Source of the DNA: Euperipatoides rowelli
Lineage: Eukaryota > Onychophora > Udeonychophora > Euonychophora > Peripatopsidae
Length of the DNA: 13,373 nucleotides
NCBI GenBank assembly: GCA_003024985.2
Contig: PXIH01S0000948.1
Direction: 5' to 3' (one strand)
Positions 1 through 7,232 of this stretch are shown piece after piece (within the stretch, counting starts at the first letter, position 1; every line of letters begins with the position of its first letter). The notes below the pieces were generated by a model that was not told the DNA's origin, did no database searches, and worked only from the letters and a program-made list of their open reading frames with translations. The position numbers and the translations under genes were made by a program.

Positions 1-226
1 TTTTTTTTTTTCACAGTAGTAATAATCTATTGTTAGTTAATTATGATTTTGTAAATAGTATTATTTATTTTTATTTTTATTCCAGATAATATTTTAAATG
101 TCTTAGTAAGCTCTTGTTTATATTAAAGAACTGTTACTTGAATCCACATCTGTTTACGGGCTAGGATTCTTGAATTTTATAATGGCATTTTTCCATTTGT
201 AATTAGTATAATATTTTGTAAATATT

Positions 227-561
227 TTAAGTACTGTAAATAAAGTTTACCCCTATATATATAATATTTATGTTCGAAACTTTAGTCGTACTCTTGAAAT
301 ATTTTCTGTTAATTAATACAGCAAGTCCTGCTTTCCTTTCATCCATTCTATTCTCCACTGACATAATTTTTCATTGCTTTTTCCATACAGCTCCTGTATC
401 TTTCAACCCCTTCTGGTCTCCTGAATTAAAATTAAAAAAAGATTACCCATTAGTAGTCTATCCATTACAATATTAGACCTCTTTAGCACATTCAATGATC
501 TAATATTAACACTAATAATATTCACACTTTTCGAACTATTCACTTGATAATTCTGAGACAT
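227..561 (-). pseudogene. ORF2 N-terminus: AP-endonuclease-like domain, broken
   Basis: An ATG at 559-561 opens a 52-codon frame ending at TGA 403-405. It encodes the pattern IISVNIRSLN, then about 20 residues, then LILIQETRR. This matches the first two blocks of the apurinic-type endonuclease of LINE ORF2 proteins: the conserved Asn (residue 19) and the metal-binding Glu in QET (residue 48). After a frame change the domain continues at 227-364 with RKAGLAVLINRKYF, which corresponds to the usual (G/A)VAIL(I/F) strand of the same fold. Other single-base breaks lie between (roughly 365-400). Similarity is lost beyond about 229, before the SDH-type catalytic motif and before any reverse transcriptase. 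The 63-base spacing from the ORF1 stop on the same strand supports a single element. The call rests on motif recognition by eye. Confidence 0.68.
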
Positions 562-624
562 GATAAATCAAAACAATAAAAAAGATAAAAAAGAAAATAA
601 ATTTATATTAGCTTAATTGTTCTA

Positions 625-1677
625 CTACTTTTTCCCATTTTCCTCCACACTAATCGACTTTCCAGGTAACGCTAACTTTGCTTTCTTCCTTGGAACAGTC
701 TCTTTAACATTACTACCACTTTCATTTGCTTTAATTACCTTTTTTTCTGTCTCTTGCTCACAAATACAAACTACATGTCCATTTTACTATTTTTATCATT
801 GTCGTTATCCATATCGCTAAAGACCTCGTATTCCATATCAACTTCGTTCTGAAAAATACATTTTGGAGGGATCAGATTAGGCTCCTTACTTCCTTGCTCA
901 GAAATTTGTTCTGTGCCTATTTGTTCAGGAACTTCGCTGCAATGGTTAACTTGTGTAGTCGGTTCGCCAGGATCATCAACTTCAGGCATGTCTGAAATCT
1001 GATCATTCATTACATTATTTATTGTGCTCGTTTCTCCATAATAACTTGTCTCCTGTGTGCACTTAAACAACTGAGAAAACAATCTCTTAGCTTGAGATCC
1101 TTCACATTGTAGCCTATATGCTCCCCAATGTACTTTTGTTTACAATTCAGGCAAAAACGTTGTGGACACTCTGAGGCTTTATGCCCCTGAACTTCACACT
1201 TCAGGCACAAGGGTCTCCTTCCCTTTATCATAATCAGAATTTTGTGATCTTCAAACCACAATATATGCGGAAGCTCATCAAATTGACTTTCCATGCAATG
1301 GCGTAGCAGAAATTTCAATCATGTTATTTTTGACATCGATTCCACATTTAAATTTTTGAATTTCATTCTCTAAACTATAAATGAATATATCCTTAGATAA
1401 TACCTCTCTAAGTGTATCGTAGTTCTCCCTTTTTGGAAGCCAATGGATCCTTAACTGGATCATAGAGTTTATACTTCCCAACCTAGCAGGCACCAAGGCC
1501 CATCGCACTACGAAACAACAACTCTTCCTCTACTTTAGACTTTGCCCATTCCATTTTAAAGTCAAGTCCAAGAAACTGAGGGTTCTGTGGATAATATAAA
1601 GCATCAATTTCTTCACTTCCCACTAATTCCACTACTTTTTCTAGAATTGCCTCCACATCCAACGTCACACTATTATA
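625..1677 (-). pseudogene. Gag-like ORF1 with CCHC zinc knuckle, frameshifted
   Basis: This is a nucleic-acid-binding ORF1 (gag-like) remnant of a LINE, about 350 codons in total and split over five frame segments: 1483-1677, 1278-1508, about 1134-1318, 771 to about 1137, and 625 to about 775. A classic CX2CX4HX4C knuckle (CLKCEVQGHKASEC) is encoded near 1170-1212. It is preceded by a hydrophobic LPHILWFEDHKILIMIKGR-type stretch, as in ZCCHC3-like gag proteins. A second CX2C (CLNC) follows, and in the neighbouring frame it continues with His and Cys (about CX2CX4HX7C), so the frame break falls inside the second knuckle. The acidic middle, rich in D and E, gives way to a basic tail (PRKKAKLALP near 655-685) ending at TAG 625-627. 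Earlier stops lie in other frames. No good start codon is seen; the first segment simply opens after a stop at 1678. Four frame changes make it a pseudogene. The family call is confident, the exact clade less so. Confidence 0.8.
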
Positions 1678-1679
1678 TT

Positions 1680-2476
1680 ATCTTCATTATACAAAGTAAA
1701 AACATAACGCTTTTTACTATAAACTTGTCCGTTAGGTTAGTTTCAGTTTCTGTTATGTTTTCAATACTTCTAAGTTGATTTATTATTTTATAATGCCATT
1801 TAGACATCATAATCTTAGAGCTAGGATTTAAACAGGCGGCTAATTCCGCCATGTTTTAGTTAGGGAAATAAATTTTAGTTTAGATAGGGCTTTCTTTTTG
1901 TAATTTTGTTCAATAAATAATTTTTACAATATTCTAAAAAAAAGTTGTGTTGTCATTAAGTACGCCTAGCAACGGCGTTGGCTCAACAGTGTAGGCCTAT
2001 ATGTTAAAAAAAGAAAATGAATAAAGAATTCCTGAAAACTTAACTTTGCTTTCTACATTTTTTAAATAATGTTATTCTAGCTTAAGGTTTTTCTGTACTT
2101 TTATTTATTTGGTCAGATTGTTTTATCCGGGCAAGTGAGATGGTCGGGGTACCTGTCCTTATCTATCGGGGCAGGGATAATTAAAAATACTTGTATTTTT
2201 ACCATCCTTACCCTCTAGTCAGATTATTCCTACCAGAATTTCTATGATAGTTTAGTTTCTTTAGATTGATCTTTTAACTTTATATATTATGGACATCTAG
2301 CCATACTGTTTACAAGAGATTCTATTCATAATATATATCCATGTCTTTATGTAATTTTGGCCTTCTGATCCATGGTCAGTGACCAGCTATACTTTACTCT
2401 GGGTAAATACGCCCACCATGAATTATATCTCGGTTACAGGTAATGGTAGTAAGACTGTTATGTAAACGGTATTATT
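1680..2476. other. AT-rich intergenic stretch with no gene
   Basis: No supported coding region. 1900-1945 carries two AATAAA-like hexamers followed by a run of 8 A, which could be an old transcript end on the plus strand but is not convincing alone. A GC-richer patch lies at about 2125-2215 and contains a perfect hairpin at 2183-2200 (AAAAATAC, 2-base loop, GTATTTTT). 2374-2384 is a short palindrome (GGTCA-G-TGACC). Confidence 0.5.
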
Positions 2477-2698
2477 AATTCATATTTATGTTGCCCTGTT
2501 GTTCGACTGAGCGGAGGCTACTACGTGGGTGCTAAACTGCCCGGTACTAGCCCACACTGCATATGCGACTTGGGCGATGAAATATGAATTTAGTCAGAAC
2601 ACTATCTTAATCTGTAGTTGGTGACTGCTTAGGGCACTACTGGGTGCTAACACGAACAGAGAACACCTACAGGTATAGATGACGATAGTAGATAGTGT
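2477..2698. repeat. Two tandem foldback units sharing a core sequence
   Basis: Unit 1 spans 2477-2590. Its left arm AATTCATATTT (2477-2487) is inverted at 2580-2590, with further partial pairing of GCCC (about 2493-2496) to GGGC (2572-2575). Unit 2 spans 2599-2698, with perfect 9-base arms ACACTATCT (2599-2607) and AGATAGTGT (2690-2698). The arms of the two units are unrelated, but both interiors share a direct repeat of roughly 38 bases of the form GTTG..GACTG....GG..ACTAC..GGGTGCTAA (about 2500-2535 and 2615-2650). Unit 1 also contains an internal stem (GTGGG..CTA with TAGCCCAC, 2526-2554). The block is richer in G+C than its flanks. It is not recognised as a known tRNA, 5S or transposon end. 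It may be a small foldback (MITE-like) family inserted twice, or a structured RNA locus. Confidence 0.5.
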
Positions 2699-2699
2699 C

Positions 2700-3573
2700 A
2701 ATTAGGATCAATTTTGGTTATCAAAATTTGGCTTGTTTCTGATAGAATAGAAACTCAAATGGCTCATGAATTTCTAGGAAGCAGATAGCCACTGATAGGA
2801 TAATTGGTGTTATTTTTGTCACAGGTTTCCAACATATAGGGGAAGGGGGGGGGGAATCTGGCATCCACAGCAGGATTTGTTTAATTTGCGAACAATGGGA
2901 GTTATAGGGGGAAATTTTGGCTGTCCATTTTCTTAATAGAAAAATGGCAGGTTTCGAGTTTTGCGACAATGGGCGTTATAAGGGAAGAAATGTTTGAAAG
3001 TATTTGAAATATTTTTGAACAAAATTGTATTTTTATTTACGTACCGGTATAGAATTTTAATATTTGTGGATATTTTGATAGGTTATGTTTCTGATTTGAG
3101 CTCATTTTAATATTATACTGTGCATATACAGTATTTAAATAATTTATATGCTGGCGTCCTATTTATATAACATTATTTTATATATTAAAGAAGTATTTTA
3201 CTTAAAGTTAATAGCTGTCTTAATAATTGTAAAATACTTTGCAAGTTTTATTTATATTTACACTAGTTGTGCAACGTGCTTTAAAGTGGAAATGATGCTT
3301 GAAAAAAACCCAGCATTTAGAGTATTTTTAATAATTAAAGTTTATAGAGCTAGAGTGCAGGAAAGTTTATTAAACTATTTGATTTATTAGTGTAGATTAT
3401 TATGTTTGTTGCGCTACTTAATGAGGAAAAGTCTGGCATATTTTAAATTGAGATTTATGAGGCTAGTAGACGAACAAGTCTTTACTGATAAGTTGAATTT
3501 TTATTATGGGCTATACTTATAATTATTTTGTTGCTCAATAAATATGCATATAAGGTATACTGTAAATGTATGT
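2700..3573. other. Intergenic stretch with minor repeats
   Basis: No coding region is supported. A run of 10 G occurs near 2845-2854. An imperfect direct repeat (TTGCGA(A)CAATGGG.GTTATA.GGG) lies at 2886-2913 and 2961-2990, about 75 bases apart. A hairpin AATTTTG/CAAAATT lies around 2710-2730. The rest (3000-3573) is AT-rich and featureless apart from two TACTGTA-type heptamers. Confidence 0.5.
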
Positions 3574-3866
3574 ATGGGGTTAAAATTAACGGCACGGGTG
3601 CCAAAGATGGCACTTTAGAGATTCTTGGCGGCACGCCAGTCTGGACACGTAACAAAAAGTTTAAAAATCTCCACAGCTAAAAAAAAAAACTCATCAAATC
3701 TCTCAAAAGGGAAACAAAATGTGAATATAACTAAAAAAAAAAAAAAGCTTATCAAATCAGTCAATAGGGAAACAATGTGTCAATTACAATTTCGGCACTT
3801 TGGCCAAAATGACATCAACATTTGTTCAATTTTGGCACGTTTGACAAATCCTATTCGCCATCCCTG
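3574..3866 (+). mobile_element. Small non-autonomous hAT-like element
   Basis: The right end reads, inverted, CAGGGATGGCGAATAGG (from 3866 leftward), the form of a hAT-superfamily terminal inverted repeat. Both ends carry the subterminal motif GTGCCAAA: GGCACGGGTGCC at 3591-3602 continuing to AAAGATGGCAC on the left, and ACGTGCCAAAATTG inverted on the right (about 3823-3840). The left tip (expected CAGGG just before about 3575) is diverged or lost, so the left boundary is approximate. The interior holds two imperfect copies of a roughly 53-base A-rich unit (3678-3730 and 3732-3784, each with ATCAAATC...AGGGAAACAA). An open frame at 3625-3867 runs through these A-runs and the terminal repeat, so I treat it as chance. 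No transposase is present. Target-site duplication cannot be confirmed because only the right flank (ATCTAAGA) is clear. Confidence 0.5.
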
Positions 3867-4340
3867 ATCTAAGATGATGAATAGATATTTTTCACTTAGT
3901 TCTCTTCACTTAGAATAGTGAATAGATAATCCTGTTCGTTTCTCTTCACCTAAGGAGGTAAATAGGCTAGGTATATTTCCGCTCGTTTCTCTTCATCCAA
4001 GATGATGAAAATATATTTTTCGCTTAGTTCTCTTCATGAGTAGTGAATAGACAATGTTTACTTAGTTCTCTTAACTTAGAATAGTGAATAGACAATCCCC
4101 GTTGGTTTTTCTTCACCTAAGGATGTAAATAGGTATATTTCCGCTCGTTTCTCTTCATCTAAGATGATGAAAATATATTTTTTGCTTAGTGCTCTTCACG
4201 AGTAGTGAAAAGACAATGTTTACTTAGTTCTCTTAACTTAGAATAGTGAATAGACAATCCCCGTTCGTTTCTCTTCACCTAAGGAGGTGAATAGATATTT
4301 TCATATGGTTCCTTTCATCCGAGATGATGAATGGACGTTT
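3867..4340. repeat. Hairpin-forming minisatellite with four-unit higher-order repeat
   Basis: Twelve units of about 40 bp, each of the general form TCTCTTCA-(6-9 bases)-TGAATAG-(spacer)-CGTTT or TTAGT. Four unit types recur in order. Type A has TTCATC..GATGAA (1st, 4th, 8th and 12th units). Type B has TTCATGAGTAGTGAA or TTCACGAGTAGTGAA (5th and 9th). Type C has TTCACT or TTAACT with AGTGAA (2nd, 6th, 10th). Type D has TTCACCT..AGGTGAA (3rd, 7th, 11th). Equivalent units in the second and third blocks are spaced 160-162 bases apart: A 3992/4154, B 4033/4195, C 4071/4233, D 4112/4274. The array is therefore a higher-order repeat of about 162 bp in which the first block lacks a type B unit. The best hairpin is TTCACCT (4274-4280) with AGGTGAA (4285-4291). 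No coding potential. Confidence 0.93.
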
Positions 4341-4361
4341 TCCCACTCATGTCTCGTCAAG

Positions 4362-4465
4362 CAGGGCTTGAAATTAAGCCCACCCATTGGCCCGTAGACC
4401 AGTTAAAATGTGGCCGGGCCACCAAGTCTTGCAAGCTCTAGGCCGTCTGGGCCAGTAAAAAAAAT
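4362..4465 (+). mobile_element. Left end of a second hAT-like element
   Basis: CAGGGCTTGAAATTAAGC at 4362 has the form of a hAT-type 5' terminal repeat. The next 90 bases are much richer in G+C than the surroundings and contain TGGCCCG (about 4387) pairing with CGGGCCA (about 4414), then a further GGGCCA. The matching right end (expected ...TTTCAAGCCCTG on the plus strand) was not found downstream, so the element is truncated or its right end has diverged. No transposase frame follows. Its end faces the minisatellite array on its left. Confidence 0.5.
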
Positions 4466-6121
4466 ATGTATAGCCTATATATTTATAATTTATTTTCATC
4501 AAACATTTATTGCTTTAGTCTGAAAATTATTTTTTTACTGTATTATTTCAGAATACAAACTTACTTTTAAAATTATAAACTATATAAAATAATTAAACTA
4601 GCCTATCAAAAAAAAAAAATAGCATATTTGAAAACTTTTATAAAACATGAGGTTAGATTCCTATTGAAAATGACAGCTCCTAGCCTTCAAATATAACATT
4701 TATTTTAGTCACATGACCAAATGTGTACATGTACAGTGTGTTTTAGTGTTTGCAAGTCAAGCTTGAAACATAGGGTGAGAAAATAAGTAATTTGAAAGCT
4801 AGGTGCTACTCATCATATGATGTGACAATAGTACCACATTTTAATGTTGTACTCTCGCAATGGCTGTTTTTGTTGTATAGGAATAATAATGGGCAATAAC
4901 AGAATTAAATAATTATTTTGAGTTGAGTACCTTCCTACAGATAAGTGTTGAAATAATAAAACCTATTGAAGCAAAATTATAGAATAACTAGGCAGCTCAT
5001 GGTAGGTTTTGCAGTGAGATTTTTGAGTGCATACTGCAAATATAGCTGGCACCAAGTAATTATCACATACTTGGATTAAGAATAAAGTTGATAAAGTGAG
5101 GTTTCAATGTAGAATTATTTAAATGATTAGCCATAATACTAACAATGGTTTTCAGCTGACCTGCTAAACAGTTTATTTTAACCCTGATACTGTATATATT
5201 TATTGAAAGGAATGAGATGCTGACAAGACTAATGACAATAAATAACTTAAGTAATAAATATCATTTTTATTATTAGACAAGGCATAGTGAAACACAATTT
5301 TATTTTGCACTAACAATATAAAATATATATAAATTATTAATAAAGCTAATATTTTTAATACAAATTATGGAGAAAAATAATTTCCATATTGCTCAGCATA
5401 GCAAGTTATACATAAAAAGTTTGTTGAATACTAAATGCATATTATATTCAGTTGCAATAATGTAAAATCCATCATAATGATATACACCATTGAAGATTCA
5501 TCCATCAACACTAGCTTATTTAAATTGTAATAAGGACATTGATTATGCAAGCTAGCAAAACAGGTTATTAAACATTCAACAGATTGTAAACACATCAATC
5601 TTTTATAACCTTTGCTGATAATATAACAGATCTCATTTTTTTTAAATATTATTGTACAGGAAATATATAACATTAGTTTATTAAATAGAAGTAGAGTGGG
5701 CTGTGTGTCAATAGCTTCATTCAGTTTATGCAATCCAGTTAAGAAAATAAGATTTTTAAAAATAAAAGAAAAAAAATTTATTTGAATGCATTAAATCTTT
5801 AAGTTACCCAATATTTTCATAATATTTAATGATTCAAAAGGTGATGGAAAATTAAAGTTTTACAGTTAAGACCTGAGTGTACATATCACAAATGATTTTC
5901 CGGGCAATAGTAAAAAAAATGAAAAATGAGATCTGAGAAGAGGAACCCAGTTGCCTGTCTTATATTTTTTTAAATAGTCATTTACTATATTAATAATTTA
6001 GTCAATAATTAGAATTAACTTAGATTTTATCAATTTTAAATAACAATTAACAGTAAACTGCACAACAAAGATATTATATTTATACTGTAGCCTATATAGT
6101 TTATATACTATATGTACAGTT
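4466..6121. other. Long AT-rich stretch with no gene
   Basis: About 1.65 kb with no coding frame longer than chance in this base composition, no RNA gene and no recognisable element end. The first part may belong to the hAT-like element starting at 4362. The 100-codon minus-strand open frame at 5431-5733 has no motif and biased A/T composition, so I do not call it. Confidence 0.55.
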
Positions 6122-6388
6122 ATGGGTGTCCATAGGAAAAAAAATCAGAGGGGGAGGGGGATTATTGATAAGTTTTTTTTTTGTTTGTTTTGACATTTTG
6201 ATAACCAAAAAAATTATAGGCTACCCCTTGTAGCCCCCTCCACCCTTCGGACACCCTTGTCCCAGGTATGTTTACCAGATTGTACATTTTTTCTGTGTTC
6301 TTACTTTTTTTTAACCTTAAAATATTTTATTCGATCTGGAGGGGGTGAGGGCAAAGTGTCCCATTTGTCCCCTCCTGCGGAAACCCAT
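6122..6388. repeat. G-rich/C-rich foldback element (MITE-like or LINE/SINE tail pair)
   Basis: The left edge ATGGGTGTCCATAGG (6122-6136) is inverted at the right edge as CCTGCGGAAACCCAT (6374-6388), allowing 3 mismatches. A second, internal inverted copy lies at 6228-6256 and ends in TTCGGACACCC. It pairs with the left arm including the G-rich tract GAGGGGGAGGGGG (about 6148-6160). A further G-rich tract GGAGGGGGTGAGGG occurs at about 6338-6352, before the right arm. So there are four related arms, two in each orientation, with T-rich loops between. Repeats beginning GGGTGTCC and carrying G-rich tracts are, to my knowledge, frequent in marine invertebrate genomes, but I cannot name the family. 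No open frame. Confidence 0.6.
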
Positions 6389-6480
6389 ATACTGTATATT
6401 ATATAGGCTACTCTACATGATATACTGTATGTGTATATATATTATATATATAGCCTATATATAGGCCTATATATACACAG
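6389..6480. repeat. TA-rich simple repeat with TAGCCTATA motifs
   Basis: Alternating TA tract interrupted by TAGGCTA, TAGCCTA and TACTGTA heptamers, including a long near-palindrome around 6445-6475 (TATATAGCCTATATATAGG followed by CCTATATATA). It borders the foldback element on its right. Confidence 0.7.
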
Positions 6481-7232
6481 TAGGTTATATACACTTATAA
6501 TTACATATCTATTGCAATCACCTAACATGCACATATGATCGAACAAAAGTGCCAGCCTAGAAACTTTGACAAATGAACCATTTTTTTTGAAATGACAAAC
6601 AAAACTGCAGGTACTGTATATACAGTAGGCTATATATTTAACATGCCTGAACCATACTCTTCAAATAATTTAATGATAAAAAGGTGGCGCTCTATCATAA
6701 TTGAAGCCGTTTTTTACTGTGGAATCCTGGGATAGCCTACACATACAAAGCATTTGCAGCAATGCTAGCATGTTCAGCATATGGTGTGCTAAAAAATTTT
6801 AATATATTTATTAGGAATCGAGTTTAATTAATTTATTTTTAAAGATTTTTGTTTGGAAAAAAAATGAAAAAATTTTTTAAATCATTTTGTATAATTTTTA
6901 TTTTTGTGACATCAAAATTAATTAGCCACCTTCTTAACCATACTCCATGTTCATTGTAATGCATCATTTTATTTTTGAATTTTGCCAATTAAAATTGTCT
7001 TTTAGAATATTAAATTCTAATAGGATTTATGAAATAACTAACTTATGTTAATTAAATTTATTATAGTAATTATTTTCTTTGTTGTATTGTCATGGAATAT
7101 TTATTGTAATGAACACAACAAAATATTTTTTTTTATTTAAAAAAAAGAAGATTCCAGTGTTACTGTAATAATAATTTTATATTCTGTAAAAAAATTGTAA
7201 ACAACTTTATATAGGCTACGTTTTTTTAAAAA
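6481..7232. other. AT-rich stretch with no gene
   Basis: Very AT-rich with A and T homopolymers; no coding frame. Contains scattered TACTGTA and TAGGCTA heptamers (about 6611-6632, 6732, 7212). No LINE endonuclease domain could be found here, although it would be expected upstream of the reverse transcriptase at 7409. Confidence 0.5.

Larger units (their letters stand above)
1..1677 (-). mobile_element. Decayed two-ORF non-LTR retrotransposon (Tx1/L1-like), minus strand
   Basis: On the minus strand a zinc-knuckle gag-like ORF1 is followed after 63 bases by an ATG opening an endonuclease-like ORF2. That order is the standard layout of a two-ORF LINE. The endonuclease similarity fades near position 227. 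From there to the window edge I see only AT-rich sequence, ending in a run of 11 T on the plus strand (11 A on the element strand). There is no reverse transcriptase here, so the copy is either internally deleted or its 3' part diverged beyond recognition. The A-run could be a poly-A tail of a shortened copy, but it sits at the window edge and no target-site duplication can be tested. The Tx1/L1-like assignment rests on the ORF1 type: zinc-knuckle proteins resembling ZCCHC3-like predictions commonly accompany such elements. The 5' boundary is unknown, since a stop codon precedes the ORF1 frame at 1678-1680. Confidence 0.7.

Noticed and set aside
270-820. Two plus-strand frames of 67-68 codons rich in Phe, Leu and Ser
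   Set aside because: They are antisense to the gag-like ORF1 tail and the endonuclease segment, whose minus-strand reading carries the real motifs.
1587-1778. 63-codon plus-strand frame
   Set aside because: Antisense to the ORF1 N-terminal segment; hydrophobic bias is a by-product.
1900-1945. AATAAA plus A-run as a gene 3' end on the plus strand
   Set aside because: No coding sequence precedes it on that strand; such hexamers are common by chance in this composition.
1960-1973. GTACGCCTAGCAAC, resembling an RFX X-box (12 of 14 positions)
   Set aside because: Single isolated match with two key deviations and no nearby gene; expected by chance in this length.
2170-2180. CAGGGATAATT as a possible hAT end partner for 3866
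   Set aside because: Only the first six bases agree with the 3866 terminus and the subterminal GTGCCAAA motif is missing.
2721-2969. 82-codon minus-strand frame over the G-run region
   Set aside because: Proline/serine stretch is produced by the 10-G run; it overlaps a direct repeat and shows no family.
3625-3867. 80-codon open frame rich in lysine
   Set aside because: The lysines come from A-runs in a duplicated non-coding unit and the frame ends in the hAT terminal repeat; no family motif.
5431-5733. 100-codon minus-strand frame
   Set aside because: Composition follows the AT-rich background, with no motif or transmembrane pattern beyond that bias.
6683-6696. GGTGGCGCTCTATC, resembling part of the Helitron interior inverted
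   Set aside because: No TC start, hairpin or CTRR end is nearby, so no Helitron can be claimed here.
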